NCBI GenBank assembly: GCA_958430865.1
Contig: CAUDNR010002224.1
Location: 65,515 to 129,514 of the forward strand
DNA: 64,000 nt
Direction of reading: 5' to 3'
Source: Entrophospora sp. SA101
Taxonomy: Eukaryota > Glomeromycota > Glomeromycetes > Entrophosporales > Entrophosporaceae
In this document: positions 48,529 through 59,530 of the stretch, piece after piece
How the letters are laid out: every line of letters starts with the position of its first letter
Numbering within the stretch: the stretch's first letter is position 1
Translations under genes and position numbers: made by a program
Notes under the pieces: model-generated
What the model saw: the letters and a program-made list of their open reading frames with translations, nothing else
Told to the model about the DNA's origin: nothing
Database searches by the model: none

Positions 48529-50418
48529 ATGATAAAAAACAACGTTTCAGAATCTGAAGGACCAATAGCATCAACAGTGGTGGTAAAAAATGGAGTTTAT
48601 AAGAGTGAACAAATCGAAGATCGTAAAAGTGTATTTATAGCATATGCAAAACGCGTAGAAAATAAGCAACAAGTCGAACTGTTTAAGGATGAAATGGAAA
48701 GAGAAAATAATACTGCAACACATAACATCATAGCATATAGAATAATGAAAGACAATGATGGAGCAACAATTGAAGGTTAATAATAATTTTTTTTTGTTGG
48801 GAATTAGAGAACTTTGTGTGCATAGCGCATAAAGAAAAATAATAATTATAAAGTATAAATTTTTATTTTTATTTTTATTTTAGAATTTATTGATGATGGT
48901 GAAAAATATGCAGGAAACCGAGTTTTAAATTTATTAAAATCATTGGATGTTAAAAATGTGGTAATTATAGTTTCTAGATGGTATGGAGGAGTTATGCTTG
49001 GTCCGGCACGTTTTGATCATATCGAGAAATGTGCGAGAGAAGTATTAGATAAAGGTAATTTTGTAACTGGTAAACGAACTACTCCTGTTAGGGGTGGTTC
49101 ATCAACTGGTAAGATAATCGTTAATGGATGTCAGGTAAATGTCTCGATTAATGATCTTTATAATTTTTAGAAAAAAAAAAAAAAATAATCTTTTTGCAAA
49201 AAAAATTATTAATATTGAAGAGAGGTAATCCAATACTTCAACATATTTGTAATGTTACTTGGGAATATGGTGAATGTATACCAGATTATGTTCTAGGACA
49301 AACAACGTGTGCTTTATTTCTAAGGTGAGATATAACATCAATTGATAATCATAATGATGACAATGATGATTATTATTAATACAATAATATTAATATTACT
49401 GTTGTTTTTTAGCCTTAGATATCATCGACTTCATCCTGAATATATTTATAATAGAATTCAACAATTAAAATACAAATATCTATTAAGAATACTTTTGGTT
49501 TTAGTTGATATAGTATAGTATTATTATTTCATTTCACTAATTAATTCATTCATTGGTTTTAGAGAGAGTTGGGGCTTGCTAGGAAATTGGCAACCAAAAT
49601 GAGATTTTTTTTGCTTAATGTTATTATATTTTTTGTCCTGCTAAATTTTCTTTTCTTTTTTTTTATATGATGTAAATAGGATTCTCATCAAGATTCTATT
49701 CGTGAACTTAGCAAAGTTTGTGTAATTAATAATTTTACTGTGATATTAGCTTGGAGGTAAAAAATTGAAATTAATTAATTATGAATGATTGATCTTGGAT
49801 TAAATAAAAATAAATTTATTTTTTTTCCAAAAAAATTAACAATTTAAAAAGTCAAGAAGAAGCAGGAAGATACCTCGAAACTTATAAATCATTTGAGTAT
49901 AAGCCACCAGATATGATTATGGAAAAAGTTCAAGATGATTATTTGTCAAGGGTAATTATATCTAATGTTAATACAGTTGGTATTAATATATTATTTAATA
50001 TTAATTTATTGTTAATTTATTATTGATAGTTAACTCATTCCATGACGCAAATAAAATCAGTTAATAAAACAGATGTGATAACACTTGCTTCATCAGCACG
50101 TGTAAGGATTTTTCTTTTTTTTATAAAAAGTTAAAATATAAATACTATTTGATTTTTATATTAATGAATGAATTAATTGGTTTGACGTTGGTGGTGGTAA
50201 TCATAGTCATTGAAAAGGTTGATGTCAATGCCATCTGATGAAATTGGATTGTGTCCAGGAATTGGTGAACAAAAGGTAATAATAAATTAACTGGCAAAAT
50301 GAGGAAGGAATTAATATATTTATTTTACTTTATTTATATATTTTTTTATTTTTAGGTCAAAAGAATTTTTGAGACATTTAATGAACCATTTTCACTAAGT
50401 AAAAAGAAGAAAAATTGA
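48529..50418 (+). CDS. IMPACT (UPF0029)-ERCC1/Rad10 fusion protein, nine exons
   Basis: Exons: 48529-48775, 48884-49134, 49221-49324, 49413-49512, 49680-49756, 49852-49951, 50030-50101, 50207-50275, 50356-50418. All are GT-AG with matching phases, giving 360 codons. Residues 1-140 form an IMPACT/YIH1-type domain: [58 protein letters not shown]. From about residue 155 the protein is ERCC1: KIIVN-x-x-[77 protein letters not shown] and the second helix-hairpin-helix [25 protein letters not shown]1 partners XPF in 5' incision during nucleotide-excision repair; IMPACT proteins bind GCN1 and restrain GCN2. Exon 2 encodes both the end of IMPACT and the start of ERCC1, so the fusion does not rest on a predicted splice. 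The start could instead be ATG 48474 (MSQQVKKSADSPDSNNNN) if one A in the run near 48535 is an error. Confidence 0.85.
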
Positions 50419-50787
50419 AATTTAATTGTACATTTATATATTAAATAATTAATTTAATTAGAAATATTTAATTTAAATTTAAACCAAAATCTTAAATGTT
50501 ATCATATATAAATTATAATTTTCTTTTAATAACCATTGAAACCACTCGGATTTACCACCACATTTGGTGGTGATTTTAAACAGGTTGGCATTGGAAATGG
50601 ATCGTAATTAAAAAGGAGGGCACAAATTACTATTCCACATACCGGTCTATATAATTTATGCAACCTCTCATTATATTAATTATCATAAGAAAATTAATTA
50701 ATAACCAGAAATCCCATTTTAATTGAAAATAAAGCTACATTCACATTATGGGCTAAATGAAAGAGAATGGAAAAGTAAAAAGTGAGA
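50419..50787. other. 3' intergenic region
   Basis: AT-rich. No gene; CCACCACATTTGGTGGTGA palindrome near 50558. Confidence 0.4.
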
Positions 50788-50885
50788 TACACATCTAAAC
50801 TCGATAAGTCGGACAATTTATTTATATTAATAAAGTACTTTAAACAATTGATTGCTGCGTCCGACTTATCGAGTTTAGATGTGTA
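50788..50885. mobile_element. Minimal palindromic MITE, 98 bp including TA flanks
   Basis: CACATCTAAACTCGATAAGT (first 20 of 25 bases) at 50790 is exactly inverted up to 50883. TA lies immediately outside on each side, as expected for a mariner-type target duplication. The internal loop is only about 44 bases. There is no coding capacity. Confidence 0.8.
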
Positions 50886-50941
50886 CAACTAAATTGATTA
50901 TAATTAATAAATTATAATTTAGTGTTATTAACTCCATTACA

Positions 50942-50973
<32 letters not shown>

Positions 50974-51520
50974 TTAAAAAAATATAATAGTATAACAGTT
51001 GATTTAATACAATTAAAAATCATCAATTATCTAGGTGTATATATATATATTATTTATTACATAATATTACTAATACACATTTCTTTTCCAAAAAAATATT
51101 AAAATTTTGGGGTGGGGTGTTTGGATATGAAATTCTGATTGGCTAATTTGAATTTCGCATGTGTAAATTACAATATTTCATTTTCACGCACAACAATTGT
51201 TACGCGACTATTATTATTATTATTTATTTTAACGTGCAGTTTTTTATCATTTTTTCTTTTCCAAAAATGTAGAAAGAATTGTTACATAAAAATAAATTTG
51301 GATGATCGACATAATATGGCCTACGTTTATTCGTAGTGTTAAGAATTAAAAAATGCGATCCATATTAAATAACATTCAGTAAATTAATTGTATAACAATG
51401 AAAATTGTGTTTTAATATTCTTCAAGTTATCAGCGATATATTATTATTATAATGATCAATCATTGGTTGAATAAGTATATTTATATGTTGAACCAGAATA
51501 AAAAATAATTTTTTTTTAAT
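50886..51520. other. AT-rich spacer with ATT microsatellite
   Basis: (ATT)n at about 50943-50971. An open frame at 51139-51336 with a hydrophobic middle is unrecognised. Confidence 0.35.
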
Positions 51521-51935
51521 GTTAGATGAATTAAATGTTGAAGATGTTCATGAATCTGGAGTAGACGCTGATATCAATATCATAATAAATTGGAATCTTT
51601 TGGGCAATGTTGGGAACAATTTAATATTTTTGAAGATGATATTATCAGTGTTAGATCTTTGTGGATGAGAGATCACAAAATTGTAAATTGAAGATATATT
51701 GATTCTGATGCTGGTATTTTAAAATCAACCTTCAATGTTGATAATATTGCAAATGATACAAATGGAAAACTTCAAAATAATTTTAATGTTTTAATGAAAT
51801 CAAGTAAATTAGAAATTCCTTATAGAATGAATAAAAGACAATTAAAACAAATTTCAACGTATATTTGATAAATATATTGTAATTCTGAATGGTAAAAAAG
51901 AATCACCACATACATTACCTGCATCTTTAAAATGA
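51521..51935 (+). pseudogene. Decayed gene of unknown family
   Basis: Protein-like sequence is spread over three frames: LDELNVEDVHESGVDADINI, then WEQFNIFEDDIISVRSLWMR, then RYIDSDAGILKSTFNVDNIA and LMKSSKLEIPYRMNKRQLKQ, then FDKYIVILNGKKESPHTLPA. At least two frameshifts and a TGA. Not recognised. Confidence 0.4.
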
Positions 51936-53379
51936 TTTTGGTCATGAAAAAAAAAAATAGGCCCTAATTTAATGTTAAATGGTTGTTGAGTCGGTTTAAA
52001 AACCGTGCAGTCTGTCGATCATATACTTAAATGCGATTGGTCAATTTTTAACAACTGTGGTTGATAAATATGATTGGTTAATTTTAATAACCGCGATTTT
52101 AGTACAATCGATATAATTTATTAAATTAAAATTAAAACCCAGATTGATTGATTATCTATCATTTAAAATGATTCAATCGATGGTTCAACCATATTTGGCT
52201 TGGTTTAGCCGTTGAGTAAACTGTTTAAACATCCCTAAATTTAATATTTAATTAATTAATAAAACCCCCATTATTTTATGTGTAGATCAGTCGATAAACC
52301 ATAATAATTTTCTTTAAATTTTATATTTATTGGCTGAAATTTTTTACGCGTGATAAATTTTAAAAACTCAATCTTTTATGTTGTGAAACATACGATAAAA
52401 ATGGGCGCCGTTTTTTTCACAGGTAATAATAATATTTGTTTTACTTCACTTCAATTTGGACAATTTGATCAATTAGAAGTAAAACTTTAAAGGTTTCAGA
52501 GATCTACACACATCAGAATTGTTCCCTTACTTTTTTATAAGTATCGTTGTGAAAATTAACTGTAATGTTAAGAATGATTGAATATTCTTATGATCAACTC
52601 TTTTATTACAATAATAATAGGTAGTGAGTGGTAAAATTTTATTTTTACATTCTCATTTATATGGTAATATACTTTAGAAAGAAGTATTTAATTTTATAAT
52701 TTATATAAATTATATAATTCTTTTTTATAGCACATAATGTAAGAAGGTAATGTAATAGAAAGATTACATGTGTTTTCTTGTATATATATAGGTTATTTAT
52801 ATTATTTAAAAATAGGAAGGCAACAAGTATTGACAAACCTACTAGACAACGAGTAGTAAAAATGATTTAATGGTGAAGACAAAGAGTAGGTAAAAGAGAA
52901 GATATTAAGACTACTGTCCAACAATTAAAGAAATAAAATAAATATGACATCAAGAAATAATAACGAAGACAAATAAATAATAAATAATCATATTAATATA
53001 TTTATTTAGAATGTCATATATAAAAATTTGAATAATAGAATCATCGAGCCAATAAAATTTGTGACAATTGGAAATAAATGATCATCATAATTTAGCCAAT
53101 GCAGGCAATGAGATCAAATGTTCAGTAATTTTTTGAGTAACGTAATAAAGTTTAATTTAACTTCAAAAACCACGTGACCAAAAATGGTAATTCTAGACTA
53201 TAAATATCAACCAATCAATTTAAACAATGTATTACGTAACACTAAACTCTGCCGTTTTCCTTTTATAATAAATATTTTTATTATACATGTAGTTCCAATC
53301 GAATGTTTCTTTTCTACAACAAACTGTTCAAATTTTTTTTTCTAAAAAAAATTTTTTACTTGTAAAAAAATAAAGAAGC
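51936..53379. other. Intergenic, no gene supported
   Basis: A 29-codon ORF at 52401 (MGAVFFTGNNNICF) and a possible transposon end TTAGGGATGTTTAAAC (inverted, near 52235) are the only notable items. Confidence 0.35.
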
Positions 53380-53783
53380 TAAATCCAAAAAATTCAAAAA
53401 AAAAGGAGAAGAAAGAGAAGAAAGAAAGAGTGGGAGGGAAAAAAAAAAGAAATTCGTAAATTAGTAAAGGTTTTGTATTTTATATTATTTCCGACATTAA
53501 GAAAAAAGATATTAATTATTCACAAAATAATATATATGACATTAGAGCAATTTATTAATAAAAAAGTAATAATAATATTTATTAATATATTTTTTAGGAT
53601 TTAAAATTGAATATTTTTAAAAAAAATTTTCACAGGCAAAACATTTAAAAAAAAATTTATTTTTATTCAAGGTATCTTACTTTATTTTAATAACTTTATT
53701 TTTTTATTTTAAAAATAGTTATTAATATATTTATACATTTTTTTAAAAAATTAAATATTGATAATTAAAGAAAAAAGATAAAA
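53380..53783 (+). promoter_or_regulatory. Probable promoter/5' UTR of the ankyrin gene, purine-rich
   Basis: A strongly purine-biased strand (AAAGGAGAAGAAAGAGAAGA and onward) lies at 53400-53455. Long A/T runs follow up to the ATG in AAAAATGGGAGG. A transcribed leader is likely; no TATA box is convincing. Confidence 0.3.
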
Positions 53784-53919
53784 ATGGGAGGAAAGAATAG
53801 TTATGAAATTGATATGGTTGATTCAGAAGATGGTTATGCGGCAACTAGAGGTGATTGTTCAGAAACAGAAAAAGATGAATATTTAAGACGTAGAAATGAG
53901 GAAAAAGAAGAATCATCCA

Positions 53920-53950
<31 letters not shown>

Positions 53951-56900
53951 CAACATTATCAACATTAATAGTAATAATAACAATGAAAATATAAAAAAAT
54001 CTATTAATTCAAATGGTAATAGTAATGGTTGTGGCAACAACATGAAACGCATGAGATCTAATTCTTCATTTGATGGTTATGATGATTTTTATGATGTTTC
54101 TGAATTAAGTTCTGTTGATTCTAATGAAGATTCTAGTAGTAGTAGCAGTAATAGTAGTAATAGTAGTGATGATGATGATGATAATGATATTACTAATAGT
54201 AATAGTGATGATGATGATGATATTATTAATAGTGATAGTAATGGTAGTGGTAGTGGTAGTAGTGATTATGATGATGATGACGACGATGACGATGATTATG
54301 ATTATCATCGTTTTAATAGGACAAGTAATAGTAAGAATAATAAAAATAAGAACTCGCAACCAAAAAAACGCGGAAGACCTTCTAAAAGAATTTCATTATC
54401 AAAAACAAGTGACGAAGAATATATTCCTAATAAAGATATTAAACAGACAACTAATAACAATAGTAACAATTATTATTATTACAATAATAAGATTAGTGGC
54501 AATAATAAAACAAAAGGAAGTAGAAGACCTGGTAGACCGGCAGGTCAAAAGAAACAACAAGAACTACAGCTTGGTAGAAATAAATCTAATAATAGTGCTT
54601 CAAAAAAACAAAATTATAAGGACAATTATTATATAAATAGTATAAACAATGACAATAACATGAATTATAGCACTACTGCTAATAATAATAATAATAACAA
54701 TAATAATAATCAAAGACCTACTAGTAAAAAAAAAGGTATCGACGAAAATGATGTATTAGCAAGAGATAGAGCAGGTCAAACTAATTTACATAAAGCTTGT
54801 CAGTCTGGGAATATGGAAAGGACGAAGGATTTAATAAAAAGAGGGTCAGATATAAATGCTCGTGATCATGCAGGTTGGACTTCTCTTCATGAAGCATCTC
54901 TTAACGGCCATTTGGAAATTGTATATTATCTTTTAGAAAATGGTGCTGATGCTAATGCTGCATCACTTGATGATTGTGATACTCCACTTCATGACGCGTG
55001 CGCTAAAGGTCATTATGATGTTGTATGTGCATTATTAGAATATGGTGCTGATCCCGATAAAGCAAATGCAAAAGAAGAAAAACCTGAGGATCATTCTAGC
55101 GAGGAAAGTATCATTAAATTATTAAAAACTCCAGTAGAATATGTAAAAATACCTGAAATCATACATTATAATTCATCACAAAGATACTCACCTTCTTTAT
55201 ATATAACGGGTGAAGGTATTTATTGATCGTTATTATTAATTTTTAACAAATTAAATTATTTAATTGTTTATTTATTACTTTTATTATTTAATTTTTATAA
55301 GATTTTGATAGCAGAAGAACGTCATTGATTTCGGGTAAACGTGGTAGACCTAGAATTAAACAAGAAGATATCAAAGATAGTGGTTTATCTAAAAGATCTG
55401 AAAATCAAAAAACTACTCGTAGAAGAGTCTCACTCCGAGATAGTAAAATTCGTGAAGGTGATTTACATAATAATGGTGCAAGGGCAATTGTTTCTGCTAA
55501 CGATGTTCTTAGGATGGATCTTAAAAGTAGAGACTCATCCGGACGTAGTAACCTTCATATTCATGCCAAAAGAGGTAATGCAGAAATGGTTGCAAACATG
55601 ATTGAGGCAGGTGCTATGATCAACGGAACTGACAATCATGGCCGTACTCCATTACACGAAGCTGCATCAGAGGGTCATAACACAACAATGGAAATATTAC
55701 TTGCTTTTGGTGCAGATATAAACGTCAAAGATAAAAAATTAAATACACCGCTTCATGATGCTGCTCATAAAGGTCATATCGAAGTTGTAAAAATACTGTT
55801 ACAAAACAACGCTCAACCTGATGGTAAAAATATTGATGGTAAAACACCTTTGGATTTGGCTAGGCGCAGAAAAGACATTGTTGAGTTGTTATGTGAAGTT
55901 CTTGATTTGAATCCAAAAGACTACTTAATTCCAACCAGTTGTAATAATAATAACATTATTATTAGTGATAATAGTATTGGTGGTGTTAGTAGTTGCAATA
56001 GTCGCAGTAGTAGTATTAGTGCTAGTAGTAGTAGGAGTAGTAGGAGTAGTAGGAGTAGTAGGAGTAGTAGGAATAATAATTATAATTATAATATTAGTAA
56101 TTGTAATAATAACAACAATGATAATTATGATGATAAAAGGAAAATTACATCTAAAATAAAATTAGAATCATCTGATTGTGAAGCTATGTTGATAGATGAT
56201 GATGATGATGATGGCAATAATTCACCACAAGAATTTGATGAACTTGCAATTAGTCCACCGCGAGATTCAATGGAAATTCAAACACCAGATTATTTAAGAA
56301 TAGAATTTGCAGATAAATATATAGGACCGTTGTACACAGTTCAATTGGATACCACAAGCACCGGATATCCACTTACCACACCTACGATTCCTCCGACAGC
56401 AACTTTATTTGTGGTTGATTTACAGGTGGAATTGTTTTTGCAATGGAAAGTAAATTCTTTAACAACATCACAACCAAATCTTACCAGAAGACTCATCACA
56501 ACAATAGAAAAAGAACGACTCTGGCCATTGTTACGATCCATAGTATGGGCACCACCAAAATCTATTCGTCCTTCTGAAATGGGAATACTGGAAGATGCTA
56601 GAAAAATAAAATTTTTAGAATATCAAATGTATTTTGTAAAGGTTAGTATTTAAATATTGTATGTAGCTATGAAATAAATAAATAAATAATCTTCTAATAA
56701 TACTTGTTTACTTGATTTAAATAGTATGAAGAAGTTCTTAAGTTAATGGAAATTCATTTCAAAAATTCATTTACCAAATCCATTTCAACTATGGCATTGG
56801 ATATTTCAGACTATCCAAATCTAGATGTAGCTCTTTGTCATCATTATAATGATCGTAACAATAATAATAATCATAATCAAAATCATAATCATCTTTATAA

Positions 56901-57177
56901 TCATCGTCAACTAGATAATAATAATGATGATGAAAAAATTAACAGCAAGAATAATTCAATGGAATTAGACGATTTTTCATCTAAATTACCACTTACACCT
57001 ACTTCACCAACTACACCACTTCTTAATTCTCAATGGGGAGTTACAACTAATTCTCCGCCTCTTATAACAGCTTCTACTACTACCACCACTGCTTTATTTA
57101 TAAAAAAGGAACATAATGGAAAATTTAGAGACAATAATAATATTAGCAATACAAAACAATTAAAAGGGTTGAGCTGA
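53784..57177 (+). CDS. Ankyrin-repeat protein with AT-hooks, three exons (chromatin-associated, possibly Hos4-like)
   Basis: Exons 53784-55215, 55302-56641 and 56725-57177 join in frame (phase 1, then phase 0) into about 1074 residues. An alternative donor at 55210 keeps the frame. The N-terminal ~190 residues are acidic and Ser/Asn/Asp-rich. Three AT-hook cores occur: KKRGRPSKR (~193), RRPGRPAGQ (~246) and GKRGRPRIK (~488). Two ankyrin blocks follow: ~328-430 (TNLHKACQSGN, WTSLHEASLNGHLEIV, TPLHDACAKGHYDVV) and ~555-680 (TPLHEAASEGH, TPLHDAAHKGHIEVVKILL). A conserved-looking C-terminal domain runs from ~806 (PDYLRIEFADKYIGPLYTV to LEYQMYFVK|YEEVLKLME), then an N-rich tail. AT-hooks imply binding of AT-rich DNA. 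Ankyrin subunits of this general build occur in the fungal Set3 deacetylase complex (Hos4), which is my best but unproven suggestion. Confidence 0.85.
53924..54312. repeat. Trinucleotide tracts within the ankyrin gene
   Basis: Runs of AGC/AAC, AGT/AAT and GAT codons encode Ser, Asn and Asp tracts. Because the repeats are near-pure, other frames are open too, producing spurious Ile/Val/Met-rich frames on both strands. Confidence 0.8.
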
Positions 57178-57459
57178 GTAATATTATTATTATATCGTAT
57201 TTATTGACTTTATTATTTATTATTTATTTATTTTCTAATAACAAAATCATCCATTGACAATTCACCCAACATCATAACTTCTAAATTAATTTTTTAAAAA
57301 AAAATTTTAATCTAGGATATAAAATATAGTATAAAAAGAAATCAAATAATAACTACCTTCAGTTGTAACAAAATCCTTGACTTTAATTAAATAAAAAGGA
57401 AACTTAAAATAAATTTAAAATTAAAAATTTAACAATTAGTGAATTTTAGTTCATCAATT
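57178..57459. other. 3' region of the ankyrin gene
   Basis: AT-rich; nothing else seen. Confidence 0.4.
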
Positions 57460-57750
57460 TAATTACTTTCATTATCATCAATTTCAGAAACAACTTTAGA
57501 TACTGGACCAAGTTCAGAATCTTGTAAACTTTTATATTTAGCATTACCATCTAATATCTTGTTTGAATGTTCAATCAATTACTTCAGATACTTATTCAAG
57601 TTCGACATCATTTGTAAACTTTTATATTTGGTAATATAATCATCTAATATTCTGCTTGAATGATCAATTACTTCAGATACTGGCAAGTTCAAAATCATCT
57701 TGTAAACTTTTATATTTGGTAATATCGTCATCTAACATTCTGCTTGAATG
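57460..57750 (-). pseudogene. Decayed gene end made of three ~35-residue tandem repeats
   Basis: On the minus strand the unit SSRILDDYITKYKSLQ recurs three times (SSRMLDDDITKYKSLQDD in a broken form, ILDDYITKYKSLQ, and ILDGNAKYKSLQDSELGP) with frameshifts between. It ends VSKVVSEIDDNESN-stop at about 57460. A lost protein with helical repeats is likely; family unknown. Confidence 0.5.
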
Positions 57751-58165
57751 ATATGCCAATGGATGTATACATTTGTCGTGATTTATTTTACAGTTTCATC
57801 TAGTGATTGATTCATTCATACGGGCTGAAATCGAACATTTACATAATAATAAAGTGTGATAATTCCGAATTCTGTGAGACAAAATTGTTTTTAAAAATTT
57901 TTTATTTTATTTTATTTTCATTTTTAAACCAATAAGCAACTATATATATGTTTTTCCTATGTTATATATGTTTTCCAATCCTATGTAAGTTGTGAGGATC
58001 TATCTAATACGAATAAAAAAAAGTGCTAAAAAGATTTTTTTTTTTACAATCCAAAATTTGTTTCCATTTACTATTTTATGAATGAAATCGTTAATATTTG
58101 GAGGAGTTTTTATTACTATATAGTTTGTTAATATTAATTATATAAATTGTAAAGGTAAATTAAGT
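57751..58165. other. Non-coding spacer
   Basis: No coding signal. Confidence 0.4.
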
Positions 58166-58172
58166 ATAGTGA

Positions 58173-58710
58173 TTATTTTTGTATGTCACAACTATAGTCA
58201 CAACCAGTATCCTTAAAATGAAGATTAATATCTACATGTAAAAAATCATTCCTTGCACTTGATGAAGAAATGTTGCTAACTCCAATTATATTAGAATCAT
58301 TTGAAATTACAGTGAACTGTATTTTATTTTCTGATAAATATGTTGTTTTACAGCAAACAGAAAATTTTGACAAAATAGTTTGAACTTCATAATTGTTGGG
58401 AATTTTATATTTTTTACAGTAAATATTGTATTTTCTGGATAGTATCCAAGAGATAAGATAGTATATGTTTTATATTTCTTTAAGTTGGAAATTAAAGTTG
58501 CTTCAATAGTGGGATTGTTAGGATAGTTATGTAAAAAGGTACGAGAGCTTGTAGAAATCATAATATTTTTAAAAGTTATATTTATATGACGTGTAATAGG
58601 TAGTGATTGACCATAAACAATGGTAAAATAACAATGATCCCGTTTGTTAAACCTTTCACTGGTATTGAACCAGTGATCAACTAAACCTACTTGGTTTTAC
58701 GCGTTATTTA
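58173..58710 (-). pseudogene. Frameshifted gene of unknown family, beta-rich
   Basis: From about 58710 down: VGLVDHWFNTSERFNKRDHC, YFTIVYGQSLPITRHINITF, TFLHNYPNNPTIEATLISNL, YTILSLGYYPENTIFTVKNI. After a frameshift near 58385 it continues SKFSVCCKTTYLSENKIQF, VISNDSNIIGVSNISSSSAR, to CDYSCDIQK and stop at 58173. Alternating polar/hydrophobic residues, Asn-x-Ser/Thr sites and several Cys suggest an extracellular beta-sandwich protein. One base change would restore the frame, so a sequencing error is possible. No start codon was assigned. Confidence 0.45.
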
Positions 58711-59032
58711 TTTTTGATGTTAATATAGAATTAAAAATAATAACAATAAGATTATTTAAATGATCAACATCATCTTTAACTTTCTCATTACAAAAAAAAA
58801 ATTCAATCAGTTTTAAATAAATATATATATAGTTTGAAAAGAAAGAACATTAATTTTTTTTTCAAAATGACTAGTAACGTCCTATTAATTTTTTTATACA
58901 TAGATTTTTTTTTGTAAGGCGTTTTTACTTCAATAAACAAATAGAACATTCTATTTATAAACAAAGCTTATCAGAGGCAATAAATAGTAATAAAAATAAT
59001 GAGATAATTTTATTTTTATTTTTTAAAAAAAT
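58711..59032. other. Non-coding spacer
   Basis: AT-rich; no gene seen. Confidence 0.4.
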
Positions 59033-59033
59033 A

Positions 59034-59315
59034 TAATGGAAAAAATATAAAAAAGAATTGGCTGAATTCTGGTCCTTAATCAACAAAAACAATATTTCAA
59101 GAACCTGCACTACATATAAAAAATTAAACTTTTTGGAAAAGCATATAATTCAATATGGGAACCAAATTAATTTAAGGAATAATGTTTTAGAAAACTTGAT
59201 AGAATTTGTAAAAAAGTATGAATTATCTAACATGATTGAATATAAAATTTGTTTAATTGATGAATATGAAAAGAAATACATTAGAAGAAGTAAAAAAGTT
59301 ATTTTATTAAATTAA
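59034..59315 (+). CDS. Open frame of unknown function, possibly an exon fragment
   Basis: Reads KKYKKELAEFWSLINKNNIS, CTTYKKLNFLEKHIIQYGNQ, ENLIEFVKKYELSN and on to KKVILLN-stop. It looks like a charged helical protein with a plausible amino-acid pattern, but it has no ATG in a good position and is closed upstream by a stop. Perhaps the last exon of a gene or a relic. Confidence 0.3.
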
Positions 59316-59520
59316 TTAGCAAAATTAATTAATTCGCAGATCATTTATCAACCAGGGGGCTTTAATAGAAAATGCGGGGTACATTTACTAATTTAAAAAA
59401 GGAAAATAATTGACCATGTTTGTAAAATGGTTATATATACAACGAACAGGAGAGAACGTCCTATATAAGGAATGGATTTTCACAATTGATTTCAATTTTT
59501 TTTATACAGTTTAAAATACT

Positions 59521-59530
59521 NNNNNNNNNN
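59521..59530. other. Assembly gap (10 N)
   Basis: Ten N. Confidence 1.

Noticed and set aside
54105..54636. Long Ile/Val/Met-rich frames on both strands in the ankyrin gene
   Set aside because: They are shadow frames of GAT/AGT/AAT codon repeats in the real coding frame.
58650..58700. tRNA-like T-arm (ACTGGTTCAATACCAGT on the minus strand, matching a B box)
   Set aside because: No matching acceptor stem, D-arm or anticodon arm can be folded upstream. The same bases read well as protein (DHWFNTSERF) within a larger coding remnant.
59058..59315. Reading frame taken to start at TTG 59058
   Set aside because: TTG is not a normal start in a fungal nuclear gene and the frame is open further upstream; it is recorded as an exon fragment instead.
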